Positions 24,705 to 34,261 of a DNA stretch of 64,000 nt are shown here, piece after piece; position 1 is the stretch's first letter; the number at the start of each line of letters is the position of its first letter. The notes beneath the pieces are model-generated. The model did not search any database, was not told where the DNA came from, and was given only the letters and a program-made list of their open reading frames with translations. Origin of the DNA: Yinghuangia elevatio (GTDB lineage: Bacteria > Actinomycetota > Actinomycetes > Streptomycetales > Streptomycetaceae). Made by a program: the position numbers and the translations under genes. Where the stretch lies: NCBI RefSeq assembly GCF_040649515.1, contig NZ_JBEZFP010000015.1, positions 38,170-102,169 of the forward strand. The letters run 5' to 3'.

Positions 24705-25661
24705 TCAGCGTGCGCCGGGCGGCAGGTCCGGCCCCGGGTCCGGCCGGTCCTCGGTGCCGTCGCTGACGTCCACGAAGAAGCCGGTCATCTGCACGGGTTC
24801 GCCGGACGCGTCGAGCGTCACCTCGCCCACCACGGCGACGGTGCGCACGCTTCCGTCGGCGAGCAGGAGGCGGTGCCGCGAGGTGAAGGGCTCGCCGCCG
24901 ACCCGGGCTGCCGAGGAGACCTCGGGCCGCGGCTCGGCCACTTCCTCGGCCACTCCCTCGGCCGTGACGTCGTCCGGATGGCGCAGGCCGAGGTCCCCCT
25001 CCGTGGAACTCGCCGGGTGACCCGAGGTGTCGGGTGCGTGCGGCCGCAAGGCACAGGGCTTGGGGGAGCCGCCGGGGCCGGCGCGCTCGCACTCGGTCGT
25101 ACCCGCAAGCCCCTGCAACGCCGCGAGCGTGCGGGCCAGGCGTCGCGGACCAGGCAGGATCCGGAAGAGAGGGCCGAGGACCAGATCGGTGCTGGGCCGC
25201 ACACTGCCCGGCGCGAGGCCGAGGATGCGGTAGGTCTCGGGAGACCACCACCAGGCGTCCGTACGCAGGTTCCAGGTGTACGAGCCGGTCGCCGTCCCGG
25301 CGTCGGCGTCCAGGGCCGGCAGCACGCGGCGCGGCACCGGCAGGATATCGGTGAGCCCGGTGACCTCCAGGAGGCGCACCACGCGCGGTCCGGCGGCCAG
25401 TACGTCGAGGCCACCGCCCGCGTCCTGGGCCTGGCGGCGCACCCGTAACAGCATGTGGATGCCGCTGGAGTCCATGAACTCGACGGATCCGAGGTCGACC
25501 TCGATCCGTACGCGCCCGTCCGCGATCTGCCGGACCATCAGGTCCTCGATGCGCGGTCCGCTGTCCATGTCGATCTCACCGCCCACGTGCACACGTGCGC
25601 GGTCGGGTGCGGGGACCGTGACCCGCACCCTGAACAGGGGCGGATTGGCGCCCGTGGTCAC
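24705..25661 (-). CDS. STAS-PAS protein, anti-sigma-factor-antagonist-like
   Basis: A 318-residue protein. The N-terminal STAS domain (residues 10-110) has the phosphorylatable serine region SVEFMDSSGIHMLL. The C-terminal part is a PAS_3-like fold that opens TYTWNLRTDAWWWSPETYRILGL in pieces and ends EPVQMTGFFVDVSDG, split by an acidic low-complexity insert of about 70 residues (AEGVAEEVAEPRPE). It would bind an anti-sigma factor kinase and add a sensory input. GAGGAGG lies 6 bases before the GTG. No anti-sigma or sigma gene is adjacent. Confidence 0.8.
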   Translation of the reverse strand: MTTGANPPLFRVRVTVPAPDRARVHVGGEIDMDSGPRIEDLMVRQIADGRVRIEVDLGSVEFMDSSGIHMLLRVRRQAQDAGGGLDVLAAGPRVVRLLEVTGLTDILPVPRRVLPALDADAGTATGSYTWNLRTDAWWWSPETYRILGLAPGSVRPSTDLVLGPLFRILPGPRRLARTLAALQGLAGTTECERAGPGGSPKPCALRPHAPDTSGHPASSTEGDLGLRHPDDVTAEGVAEEVAEPRPEVSSAARVGGEPFTSRHRLLLADGSVRTVAVVGEVTLDASGEPVQMTGFFVDVSDGTEDRPDPGPDLPPGAR

Positions 25662-26075
25662 CAGGGGCCTCCTCAGGTGTGTACCGGTGCTTTCTCGTGC
25701 CGGGCGGCGCGCGCCGAAGGCGGTCGGCACGCACGGGCGGGTCGGGCGGGTGGGTCGGGACGGACAGACCTGTGGCGGCAGGGCTCGGTGACGGGCCTGA
25801 TGCTACGCCTGATCAGGGCCGCACAGATGTAGTTCGCACACGGTTCCTCGCTCGTTCCCGGGGAGTTCGGCCGATATCGCCGCTCCCGGCCCGGTCGGGC
25901 ACCTCCTTTCTGAGGGAAATATGTCATCAAACAGGTCGTCATCCGTGAAAAAGCACCGCAATCGGGCAATGATTCCTCTTCGGGGCTTCCTTGAGCCCCG
26001 ACGGCCGACACACGCCGGGGCACCGACACCCGCTCCCGGACGTCCGCCGTCCTGGCTCCTGCGGGGAGGTCGCAC
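25662..26075. other. Divergent intergenic region before the permease gene
   Basis: A 414-base gap between divergent genes, locally lower in GC around 25915-25970. A 7-bp hairpin (CGGGGCT / AGCCCCG) lies at 25981-26000 in the presumed 5' leader of the permease. I see no recognisable riboswitch and no gene. Confidence 0.4.
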
Positions 26076-27557
26076 TTGTCCGTGCAACACCGTGAACCCC
26101 GTTTCGGGGTGATGCGCACCAAACCGGTGGACGCGATCCTGGCGGAGAGCGGCCACGGCGGCGTGGACGGCGCCGAAGGCACCGGGCTGAAGCGGACGAT
26201 GGGCCTCCTCACGCTGACCTTCTTCAGCGTCGGCGCCACCCTCGGCACCGGCATCTTCGTGGTGCTCAGCGAGGCCGTGCCCAAGGCCGGCCCGGCCGTC
26301 ATGCTGTCGTTCGTGCTCGCGGCGGTCACCGCCCTGTTCTCGGCCCTCTCGTACGCCGAACTCGCCGGGACCATCCCGGTCTCCGGCTCCTCCTACTCCT
26401 ACGCGTACGCCACCCTCGGCGAGGGCATCGCCTGGGTCTGCGGCTGGTGCCTCCTCCTCGAGTACGGCGTGTCGATCTCCGCCGTCGCGGTCGGCTGGGG
26501 CCAGTACGTCAACGAACTGCTCGACTCCGCCTTCGGGGTGAGCCTCCCGGCCGCCATCGCCAACCCGCCGGGCGAGAGCGGCGGCGTCATCAACATCCCG
26601 GCCGTCGTGGTCGTGGCCCTCGCCACCATCCTCCTGGTGCGCGGCGTGTCGGAGAGCGCCAAGGCCAACACCGTCATGGTCTTCATCAAGCTGCTGACCC
26701 TGGCCTTCTTCTGCGCGATCGCCTTCACCGCGTTCGAGGACGGCAACCTCAGCCCGTTCGCGCCGCTCGGCATCGCGGGCATCAGCGCGGGCGCGTCGCA
26801 GGTGTTCTTCTCCTACATCGGCTTCGACGCCGCGTCCACGGCCGGTGAGGAGGCCAAGAACCCGCGCCGCGACCTGCCGCTGGCGATCCTCTTCTCCCTG
26901 CTCATCGTGACGATCGTGTACGTCTTGGTCGCCCTCGCGGCGCTCGGGGCCATGCCCTGGGGCGAGTTCGAGGACGCCGAGGCCACCCTCGCGAGGATCG
27001 TGAGCGACGTCACCGGCAGCTCGTGGGCCGCGACCGTCCTCTCGGCGGGCGCGATCATCTCCATCGCGAGCGTCGTGCTGACCGTGCTCTACGGCCAGAC
27101 CCGCATCCTGTTCGCGATGTCCCGCGACGGCCTTATCCCGCCGGTCTTCGCCAAGATCGACCGCCGCACCCAGACCCCGGTCGCCAACACCCTGATCACC
27201 GGCCTCTTCGTGGCGGTCATCGCGGCGATCTTCCCGTTGAAATACCTCGCGGAAGCGACCAGCATCGGCACGCTGTTCGCGTTCGCCATCGTGAACGTCG
27301 GCGTCATCGTGCTCCGCCGCACGCGGCCCGACCTGCCGCGCAGCTTCCGCACGCCGCTCTTCCCGCTCACCCCGATCGCGGGCGTCGGCTTCTGCGCCTA
27401 CTTGATCTCCGAACTCGACTCCAAGACCTGGGCGGTCTTCGCCGGCTGGCTCGCCGTCGGACTGCTGGTCTACTGGCTCTACGGCTACCGGCACTCCCGA
27501 TGGCGCGACCAGACCTGGGAGGCGGGCCCGGACGGGGTACGGGAGCCACGGCGGTGA
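26076..27557 (+). CDS. APC-family amino acid permease (CAT type)
   Basis: A 493-residue permease with about 12 membrane helices. The consensus helix-1 motif FFSVGATLGTGIFVVLSEA, FVLAAVTALFSALSYAELA, the GFDAASTAGEEAKNPRRDLP loop and MSRDGLIPPVFAKI loop match the cationic amino acid transporter group. The TTG at 26076 is favoured because GGGGAGG lies 6 bases upstream; a GTG at 26082 is the alternative. It overlaps the universal stress protein gene by GTGA. The substrate is probably a basic or other amino acid. Confidence 0.9.
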   Translation: MSVQHREPRFGVMRTKPVDAILAESGHGGVDGAEGTGLKRTMGLLTLTFFSVGATLGTGIFVVLSEAVPKAGPAVMLSFVLAAVTALFSALSYAELAGTIPVSGSSYSYAYATLGEGIAWVCGWCLLLEYGVSISAVAVGWGQYVNELLDSAFGVSLPAAIANPPGESGGVINIPAVVVVALATILLVRGVSESAKANTVMVFIKLLTLAFFCAIAFTAFEDGNLSPFAPLGIAGISAGASQVFFSYIGFDAASTAGEEAKNPRRDLPLAILFSLLIVTIVYVLVALAALGAMPWGEFEDAEATLARIVSDVTGSSWAATVLSAGAIISIASVVLTVLYGQTRILFAMSRDGLIPPVFAKIDRRTQTPVANTLITGLFVAVIAAIFPLKYLAEATSIGTLFAFAIVNVGVIVLRRTRPDLPRSFRTPLFPLTPIAGVGFCAYLISELDSKTWAVFAGWLAVGLLVYWLYGYRHSRWRDQTWEAGPDGVREPRR

Positions 27558-28558
27558 GCGGGGCGACAATCGATGCGACGAGCGGCGAGACGAGCGGCGA
27601 GACGAGCGAGGCGGTGAGCGGCGCGATGAGCGGTGCGACGCGGGACCCTTCGGTGCCGAGCATCGTGGTCGGCTGCATGCCCGACGACCGCGGCGACGAC
27701 GCGGTCGCCCTCGCCGGCGTCCTGGCCCGGCAACTGGGCTGGGGCGTCACGCTGGCGTACGTGCAGCCCGAGTCGTGGCCCGGCACCCCCGTCGGTGCGG
27801 TGGACGCCGAATGGGCGGCCTTCCTGCGCGCGGAAGCGGACCAGATCCTCGACGGCGCCTTGCGCCGCCTCCAGGTCGTCGCCCCGGACGTGCCCTACCG
27901 GCGGACCGTGCACGCGCACCGCGGCAGCGGCCGCGGCCTCGGCGAACTGGCCGAACTCCGGGGCGCCGCCATGGTCGTCGTCGGTTCCGCACCCGAAGGC
28001 CACCACGGGCGGGTCGCGGTCGGCAGCACCGCGGACCAACTCCTGCACGGATCCCCGGTCCCCGTCGCGCTGGCGCCGTGGGGCTACTCGGCCGCGGTGC
28101 CGGAACGGCTGTCGCGTACGACCCTGGCCTTCCACCGCTCCGCACGCTCCGCGGCCACCCTGATGTGCGGGACGCTGCTGAGCACGCGCCTGGGCACCCG
28201 GCTGCGGCTGCTGACCGTGCTCGCCCGCCCGAAGCGGTTCTTCGGCGGCCTGCAGCATGCGGGCGTCGAGGAACAGATGTTCCAGGTCGCCCGCGACCAG
28301 ATGCTCACGGACCTGGACGACGCCGCCAAGAGCCTGGGGCCGCGCGTCGCCGCCGAAGTCGAACTCGCGGAAGGCGACGACATCCCGTCGGCCCTGAGCG
28401 GCGCCGACTGGGCCGATGAACTCCTGGTCTGCTCGGTCAGCGACGCCGGGCCCCTGACCCGGGTGTTCGTCGGCGACGTGTCGTCCAAGATCATCCGCTC
28501 GGCCGGGGTCCCGGTCGTGGTGTTTCCGCGAGGGGCCCGCCTGGACGTCTGGCGGTGA
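27554..28558 (+). CDS. Tandem universal stress protein
   Basis: A 334-residue protein of two UspA domains. After a Ser/Gly/Thr repeat-rich leader of about 35 residues, domain 1 (SIVVGCMPDDRGDDAVALAG to VGSTADQLLHGSPVPVALAP) holds the GxxGxx(9)GSxxx-like nucleotide loop; domain 2 runs from about residue 180 to SSKIIRSAGVPVVVFPRG. It starts inside the permease stop codon, so it is coupled to the permease and may tune its activity, as seen with other transporter-USP operons. Confidence 0.85.
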   Translation: MSGATIDATSGETSGETSEAVSGAMSGATRDPSVPSIVVGCMPDDRGDDAVALAGVLARQLGWGVTLAYVQPESWPGTPVGAVDAEWAAFLRAEADQILDGALRRLQVVAPDVPYRRTVHAHRGSGRGLGELAELRGAAMVVVGSAPEGHHGRVAVGSTADQLLHGSPVPVALAPWGYSAAVPERLSRTTLAFHRSARSAATLMCGTLLSTRLGTRLRLLTVLARPKRFFGGLQHAGVEEQMFQVARDQMLTDLDDAAKSLGPRVAAEVELAEGDDIPSALSGADWADELLVCSVSDAGPLTRVFVGDVSSKIIRSAGVPVVVFPRGARLDVWR

Positions 28559-28564
28559 CGTACA

Positions 28565-28588
28565 CCGCACGCGTCACGCGGCGTGCGG
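28565..28588. terminator. Hairpin between convergent genes
   Basis: CCGCACGC pairs with GCGTGCGG around an 8-base loop, 7 bases after the stress-protein stop and before the end of the MBL gene. Confidence 0.55.
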
Positions 28589-28600
28589 GCCGTCCGGGGC

Positions 28601-29833
28601 TCAGCCCGCCACCGGTTCCTTGACCGGGGGTTCGTCCACCGGGGGCTCCTCCGCGGTCCCCGGTGGACGGCCGTGCGCCGAGCCGCCGCCCGTGGGCGCC
28701 GACGGGTGCGTTGCCGGGCCGGGCGTGTCCCGGTCCGGGTCGGCGACGACGCGGATCGCGCCTTCCGGGGCGATCGGGCGCCACCAGTCTCCGCCGTCCC
28801 AGTTGACGGCCGGTTCGAGGAAGTCGCCCGGGCGCGGCACGGCCAGCCGTACGCCTAGGCGCGCCGCCTCGGCCGCGGCGCGTTCCACCGGTTCGTGCCA
28901 CGCGTGCGGGGCGAGGTCGAACGTGCCCCAGTGGATGGGCAGGAGCAGGTCGCCGGCCAGGTCGAGGTGCGCCCGCACGGCTTCCTCGGGGTTGAGGTGC
29001 ACCTCGGGCCAGGCGTCCCCGTACGCGCCGGCCTGGATCATCGTGAGGTCGAACGGCCCGTAGGCGTCCCCCAGGTCGACGAAGCCGGGGAAGTACCCGG
29101 TGTCCCCGCTGTGGAAGACCCGGTGCTCCGGCCCGCCGACGACCCACGACGCCCACAGGACGGTGCCGAGGACGCGCGCACCCCTGTTGCAGTAGTGCCG
29201 CGCCGGGGTGGCCGTGAACGACAGCCCCTCGATGTCCGCCGATTCGTGCCAGTCCAGTTCGACGATCCGCCCCGGCGGTACGCCCCAGCGCTCCAGGTGC
29301 GCGCCGAGCCCCAGCGGCACCGCGAACCGGGTGTCGCGCCGCGCGAGCGCCTTGACGGTGGCCATGTCCAGGTGGTCGTAGTGGTCGTGCGAGATCACCA
29401 CGGCGTCCAGCGGCGGCAGTTCGGCCCAGGGCAGCGGGACCGCGTGCATCCGGGCGGGGCCGAACGCCGCCGACGGCGAGCAGCGCGTACTCCACACGGG
29501 GTCGAACAGCACCCGGCGGCCGTCGATCTCCACGAGGACGGTGGCGTGCCCGAGCCAGGTCGCGCGCAGGCCGCTTTCCGGCGCCACGTCGTAGTCGGCG
29601 GCCCGCCGCGGGGTCAGCGGGATCGGCCCGGTCGGCCGCCGCAGGCCGGCGGCGGCCCGCTGCTGGCGCAGCATCAGGCGCATCGCGCCGTCGGACATGC
29701 GCCGCGTGGGCACGGGGTTGCGGAACGCACCGTCGACGAAGTGCGGAGAACGGCGGACGCGTGCCAGCCGCTCGCCCGCGGGGCGGGCGCCCAGCGCGGC
29801 GGGCCACTGAGGCGCGAAGGCTTGCCCGGTCAC
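28601..29833 (-). CDS. MBL-fold metallo-hydrolase (UlaG / NAPE-PLD like)
   Basis: A 410-residue metallo-beta-lactamase-fold hydrolase. LGHATVLVEIDGRRVLFDPV, the metal site SHDHYDHLD, FTATPARHYCNRG, FHSGDTGYF and LPIHWGTF give the NAPE-PLD/UlaG-like layout. Two divalent metals are expected. The last 55 residues are a Pro/Gly-rich tail (PPVDEPPVKEPVAG) not part of the fold. The start is a GTG at 29833. It may act on a phosphodiester or lactone; the substrate is unknown. Confidence 0.87.
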   Translation of the reverse strand: MTGQAFAPQWPAALGARPAGERLARVRRSPHFVDGAFRNPVPTRRMSDGAMRLMLRQQRAAAGLRRPTGPIPLTPRRAADYDVAPESGLRATWLGHATVLVEIDGRRVLFDPVWSTRCSPSAAFGPARMHAVPLPWAELPPLDAVVISHDHYDHLDMATVKALARRDTRFAVPLGLGAHLERWGVPPGRIVELDWHESADIEGLSFTATPARHYCNRGARVLGTVLWASWVVGGPEHRVFHSGDTGYFPGFVDLGDAYGPFDLTMIQAGAYGDAWPEVHLNPEEAVRAHLDLAGDLLLPIHWGTFDLAPHAWHEPVERAAAEAARLGVRLAVPRPGDFLEPAVNWDGGDWWRPIAPEGAIRVVADPDRDTPGPATHPSAPTGGGSAHGRPPGTAEEPPVDEPPVKEPVAG

Positions 29834-30310
29834 ACAATCTCCAACCCACGCAGGACTTCGGCGGCGGTCGGCGGAAGCCCGGCCGCGGTACCCGCCGACT
29901 TCACCGATGATCGGATGATGATCGGAATGCGGTCGGGTGAGGGGAGACTAACCCCCACGTGCGGCCTGAAACGTCGTTCGCCGGGAGGGCCGGATCGCGG
30001 CCCGGTGCTCCGGCGGGAGTAGCCGCGCGGGCCTCCTTGGGGAGTGCGCCGGACGAGTGAACGGTTGTCCGGCGGCGATCGGCGTACTGCCGCGACCGGC
30101 ACCACCGGCCAGGACCGGCCAGGACGGCGTCGTACGGCGGGGCCCCGCGGCACGATGCACCCCCGACCTCAGCGGGCTGTCGGCCGCTCCCCTTAGGCTC
30201 GGGGCGTCGCCGCACCCGGGGGTGGGAGTCAACTCCTGTGCGGTCGGCGACACTTCCCGACCGCGCGCGGCGCACAAGACATCTCAAACCATGCCAAGGG
30301 GTGACCGGCC
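29834..30310 (+). promoter_or_regulatory. Intergenic region with likely promoter of the WGR gene
   Basis: A 477-base divergent gap without a supported gene. TAGGCT at 30195-30200 (preceded by TCCCCT) is a reasonable -10 for the WGR gene and would give a leader of about 105 bases. No confident -35 or riboswitch is visible. Confidence 0.35.
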
Positions 30311-31756
30311 ATGACCGACTCGACGTCGTACCTGGAGCTGTCCGAGGACGGCGGGGGCTCGCACAAGTTCTACGAGGTCGTCGTGTCCGGCACGGATGTC
30401 ACGATCACGTACGGCCGCATCGGCGACCCGGGCAAGGCGACCACCACGCCGTACCCGACCGCCGAGAAGGCCGCCGCGGCCGCCGCGAAGAAGCTCGCCG
30501 AGAAGAAGCGCAAGGGCTACGAGGAAGCGGTGCGCGGCGTGCGCAAGCGCCGCTCGGTCACCCGCCGGTCCATCCCGTCGCAGGGCACCTCGGCCTCGCG
30601 TACGCCGTCGAACGTCAAGCGCGCGCCGGTGCTGTGGAAGTACAACTCGGGGGCGGCGGCCTTCGGCGTCTTCGTCGACGGCGAGCGCGCCATGGTCGGC
30701 AACGAGCGCGGCGACGTGTGGTCGCTGACCCACGAGGGCGAGGTCACCAACCGCTACCAGCTGCCCGACGGCGTCAAGTGCATCGTCGGCGACGAGTCGT
30801 GGATCTACGCCGGATGCGACGACGGCAACGTCTACGACATCGGCGGCAAGGCACCGCGCCTGGCGTACGAGATCGCCGAGAACATCGACATCTACTGGGT
30901 CGACATCCACGACGGCACGCTCGGCGTGTCCGACGCCGGCGGCGGCATCACCACGATCGACCACGAGGACGAGTCCCTGTGGGCGGAGCGCGGCAAGGGC
31001 ACCGGCGCATGGATGGTCCGTGTGGACGGCAACGCCGTCTACCACGGCCACTCCGCGGGCGTCGAAGGCTTCTCGAAGGCCACCGGCGAGCGCCTGTGGT
31101 ACCAGCCGACCAAGGGCTCGGTGCTCTTCGGCTGGCAGGAGAAGGACGACGTGTACGCGGGCACCTCCGGCAACAAGGTGCACCGCATCCGCAAGTCCGA
31201 CGGCGAGATGCTCGCCACCTACGACTGCAACGCCTCGGTCTTCAGCTGCGCGACCGCGCGCGACGGCGAGTACGTGTTCGCGGGCGACAGCTCGTCGTCG
31301 GTCTACTGCTTCAAGGCCGACGGCACGCGGCTGTGGAAGCTCGGCACCGGCTGCGGGTCGGCGTACTCGATGCAGTACCACGAGGAGCGCCTCTACATCG
31401 TGACCACCGGCGGCCAGCTCGCGTGCATCGACGTGAGCGAGGCGGCGATCCACGCCGCCGAGGCCGGGACCGTGCCCGAGGTCCGCGACGTCAAGCTCGC
31501 GACCCTGGACGCGGTGGTGCCGAGCGCCGAGGTCGAGACGACCTCGGACGCGGGCGACGGGATCATCGTGGAGTGCGTCAGCGTCGGTTCGCGCCTGCGC
31601 GTGCACGTCGTCTCGGCGGGCTACGAGGCCGGCTGGAACGTGCAGTTCCCGAAGAACATGCGTATCCCGGGTGCGCGGTACGTCGTCGAAGGCGTGCGGG
31701 AGTCCGCCCAGGGCGGCTTCTACCGGGCGCACGGCGAGATCAAGCGCCTCGTCTGA
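30311..31756 (+). CDS. WGR-domain protein with PQQ-like beta-propeller
   Basis: A 481-residue protein. Residues 1-75 form a WGR domain (YLELSEDGGGSHKFYEVVV, ITYGRIGDPGKA), a fold that contacts DNA ends or nucleic acid in PARP and ligase-linked proteins. A basic linker (KKLAEKKRKG..RKRRSVTRRS) follows. Residues 105-390 show at least six short repeats of the form yAGcdDGnVYdi / yAGTSGNKVHRI / FAGDSSSSVYCF, typical of PQQ-like or WD-type propeller blades. The C-terminal 90 residues are unrecognised. No catalytic domain is seen. AAGGGG lies before the ATG. A terminator follows. Confidence 0.82.
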   Translation: MTDSTSYLELSEDGGGSHKFYEVVVSGTDVTITYGRIGDPGKATTTPYPTAEKAAAAAAKKLAEKKRKGYEEAVRGVRKRRSVTRRSIPSQGTSASRTPSNVKRAPVLWKYNSGAAAFGVFVDGERAMVGNERGDVWSLTHEGEVTNRYQLPDGVKCIVGDESWIYAGCDDGNVYDIGGKAPRLAYEIAENIDIYWVDIHDGTLGVSDAGGGITTIDHEDESLWAERGKGTGAWMVRVDGNAVYHGHSAGVEGFSKATGERLWYQPTKGSVLFGWQEKDDVYAGTSGNKVHRIRKSDGEMLATYDCNASVFSCATARDGEYVFAGDSSSSVYCFKADGTRLWKLGTGCGSAYSMQYHEERLYIVTTGGQLACIDVSEAAIHAAEAGTVPEVRDVKLATLDAVVPSAEVETTSDAGDGIIVECVSVGSRLRVHVVSAGYEAGWNVQFPKNMRIPGARYVVEGVRESAQGGFYRAHGEIKRLV

Positions 31757-31845
31757 CCCGCAAGGCCGCGTGAGCCGAGAGTCGCGTGAGCCGCGAGGCC
31801 GCGTGCGCCAGGCGGCCGCATGACCGGCCAAGACCAGTGGCAACG

Positions 31846-31876
31846 GTGAAGGGCCCGGCGCTGCCGGGCCCTTCAC
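31846..31876. terminator. Perfect 14-bp hairpin terminator
   Basis: GTGAAGGGCCCGGC and GCCGGGCCCTTCAC pair fully around a GCT loop, between the convergent WGR and lysyltransferase-like genes. Confidence 0.8.
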
Positions 31877-31913
31877 ACGTCTTCGGAAGGTACGCGCGGG
31901 ACGGCGCCGTACG

Positions 31914-33776
31914 TCAGTCCTGCCGGTCCCCGCTACCGCCGCCGGCCTTGGCGGGCTGCTTGCGCTCCTCCGCGGCCCGCGCCTTCGCCGCAGCCGCGGC
32001 GCGTTGCGTCTCGGCCATCTGCGCGACGCCCTCGGCATGCCGACGGCCGAACAGCGACGGCAGGCTCGGCGCCGCCAGGAAGCCTTCCGCGCGGGCGGAC
32101 GCCAGCCCGATGCGCGGAAGCTCGCTCGCCTTGCGGAAGACCAGGTAGCGCGGTTCCCAGATGGGCCGGTACTTCGCGTTCGCGCGGTACAGCGACTCGA
32201 TCTGCCACCAGCGCGAGAAGAACGTCAGCACCGCTTTCCACAGGCGCAGCACCGGGCCCGCGCCGAGCTTCGAGCCGCGCTCGAAGACCGACCGGAACAT
32301 CGCGAAGTTGAGCGAGATCTGCTCGATGCCGTGGTCCTTCGCCTGCCCGATGACGTCCAGGATCATGAACTCCAGCAGGCCGTTCTCCGACTCGCGGTCG
32401 CGGCGCATCAGGTCGAGCGAGATGCCCTTCGGCCCCCACGGCACGAAGCTGAGCAGCGCCCGGAGTTGCCCGTCGCCGTCCGTGCACTCGACCATCATGC
32501 AGCGGCCGTCGTCCGGGTCGCCGAGGCGCCCCAGGGCCATCGAGAAGCCGCGCTCGGTCTCGCCGTCGCGCCAGCGGTCCGCGAGGTCGAGCAGCGCGCT
32601 CATCTCGGCCATCGGGATGTCCTCGTGCCGCCTTATGCGCGTCGTGTACCCGGCACGCTTGACGCGGTTGTACGCCTGCCGCACGACCCGCATCGCCCGG
32701 CCCTCCAGGCTGAACTCCGCCACCTCGACGATCGCTTCGTCACCCAGTTCGAGCGCGTCGAGGCCGTGCCGTGCGTAGATGGTGCCGGCCTCCTCGCCGG
32801 CGCCCATCACGGCCGGGACCCACGCGTTCTCGCGGGCCTCCTCCAACCACGGCTCGATCGCGCCCGGCCACGCCTCCGGGTCGCCGATCGGGTCGCCCGC
32901 CGCCAGCGAGACGCCGCCCACCACGCGGTAGGCGATCGCGGCCTTGCCGCTCGGCGACCACATGACGGCCTTGTCGCGGCGCAGCGCGAAGTAGCCGAGC
33001 GAGTCGCGGTCGCCCCACTTGTCGAGGAGGTCGCGGAGCTTGACCTCGTCGTCGGGGCAGAGCAGTTCGCGGCCCTTGGGGGCGCGGAACAACACGTACA
33101 GGATGAGCAGGAAGAGCACCACGGCCGCGATGTTGATGGTGATGTCGGTCGCGCGCGGCACCGAGATGTTGTCGTACGCGCTCTCGCGGGCCAGCGTGAA
33201 CATGCGCAGCATCGTGTACTTGACCCGCTCGCCCATGCTCGCCTCGTCGAGGCGGTCGGTGAGCGAGACCAGCGTCGCGCCGAGCAGGATCACCAGCGAC
33301 AGGCCGCCGAGCAGCACGGCGCTCGCCTTGGCCACATTGCCGCGCTCGCCCTTGGCGTAGAACTCGGCGCGGCCGAGCCACAGCGCGACGAACGGGACCA
33401 GCGAGACCGCGGTCGAGACCCAGTTGAACGGGTGCTGCCGGAAGTCGTGGAAGGCGAGCGCCACGGCGTACAACGCGAAGGTCGGGACCAGCAGGATCGC
33501 GGTGAACACCCAGGCCGCGCGCTTGCGGCGGTTGAGCATGACGGCGAGAAAGATCGCCAGTGCGGCGATTGTGAAGCTCGCGGTCAGCAGGAACGGCGTG
33601 TAGTACTCACCGGTGTCGTGCCGCCGGACGCGGGTGCGCAGCGGCACCATGAGGGCGGCCAGCAGGTCGAACACGCCGACGAGCCGCAGGTACCAGACGA
33701 GTACGCGGGCCGAGATGTGCTGGACGCGTTCGCGCCGCGTGCGCGGTTCGCTCGCGGCCTTGCCGTTGCCGCTCAC
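31914..33776 (-). CDS. Phosphatidylglycerol lysyltransferase-like membrane protein (DUF2156)
   Basis: A 620-residue protein. The N-terminal 240 residues hold six or so membrane helices. Residues 250-560 are the cytoplasmic double-GNAT domain of the DUF2156/MprF class, with YFALRRDKAVMWSPSGKAA, AGDPIGDPEAWPGAI, SLDLMRRDRESENGLLEFM and ISLNFAMFRSVFERG. These enzymes move an amino acid from aminoacyl-tRNA to membrane lipid, reducing negative charge. It lacks a fused lysyl-tRNA synthetase, unlike LysX. A basic Ala-rich tail of 40 residues ends it. The GTG at 33776 was chosen because similarity begins there. Confidence 0.88.
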   Translation of the reverse strand: MSGNGKAASEPRTRRERVQHISARVLVWYLRLVGVFDLLAALMVPLRTRVRRHDTGEYYTPFLLTASFTIAALAIFLAVMLNRRKRAAWVFTAILLVPTFALYAVALAFHDFRQHPFNWVSTAVSLVPFVALWLGRAEFYAKGERGNVAKASAVLLGGLSLVILLGATLVSLTDRLDEASMGERVKYTMLRMFTLARESAYDNISVPRATDITINIAAVVLFLLILYVLFRAPKGRELLCPDDEVKLRDLLDKWGDRDSLGYFALRRDKAVMWSPSGKAAIAYRVVGGVSLAAGDPIGDPEAWPGAIEPWLEEARENAWVPAVMGAGEEAGTIYARHGLDALELGDEAIVEVAEFSLEGRAMRVVRQAYNRVKRAGYTTRIRRHEDIPMAEMSALLDLADRWRDGETERGFSMALGRLGDPDDGRCMMVECTDGDGQLRALLSFVPWGPKGISLDLMRRDRESENGLLEFMILDVIGQAKDHGIEQISLNFAMFRSVFERGSKLGAGPVLRLWKAVLTFFSRWWQIESLYRANAKYRPIWEPRYLVFRKASELPRIGLASARAEGFLAAPSLPSLFGRRHAEGVAQMAETQRAAAAAKARAAEERKQPAKAGGGSGDRQD

Positions 33777-34233
33777 CCGTCCACCGCCGATCGGGTGGTC
33801 CGGGCGGGAGGCTGGGCAGGGCACATGGGGGACGGCTCCTCGGAACGGGCGATGGCAGGCGAATGCCCGGTCCGATCCGTGGTGATGCCAGACCGTCCGG
33901 GCGAATTGTCGCGAGTTTTCGGACCTTCCGAGACTAGGGCTCCGACCGGATTCCGCTCGTGAGCACAGAGGCGGACATCGCCTCGTTCACGGGTATGACA
34001 GGCGCGCGGGTGCTCTCCGCCCCAAGGCGTGGCCGGGCGTCGGACCCGAACAACCGCCGTGGTCCGGCACCTTGGCGGGTGCCGGACCACAGACGCGGGT
34101 TCGGGCGGGTACGCGTCCCGGACGGAGGGCCTCCGTGGTTGACCCTCCGGCCGAGCCGCGGACCGCGCGGAACCTGGGGTGGGGCAGGCCAGGTGCCGGA
34201 GCCGGGCTCGTGGGCGGGGCGTCGCCCAGGGCC
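33777..34233. other. Intergenic region, mostly featureless
   Basis: Apart from the hairpin at 34059-34090, no gene, tRNA or recognisable regulatory element was seen between the lysyltransferase-like gene and the secreted-protein gene. Confidence 0.4.
34059..34090 (-). terminator. 13-bp hairpin downstream of the secreted-protein gene
   Basis: GTGGTCCGGCACC pairs with GGTGCCGGACCAC around a TTGGCG loop. It is 166 bases past the stop of the gene at 34256-34807. Confidence 0.6.
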
Positions 34234-34261
34234 GTCAGCCGTCAGCCGTCAGCCGTCAGCC
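34234..34261. repeat. 7-bp tandem repeat, 4 copies
   Basis: Four copies of GTCAGCC run across the stop codon of the secreted-protein gene on the minus strand. Confidence 0.8.

Noticed and set aside
25662..26075. Guanidine (ykkC) or other riboswitch before the permease
   Set aside because: Only one short hairpin was found; no conserved core could be recognised.
25803..27569. 588-codon minus-strand ORF opposite the permease
   Set aside because: Low-complexity Arg/Glu/Asp/Gly product; the permease frame carries APC motifs.
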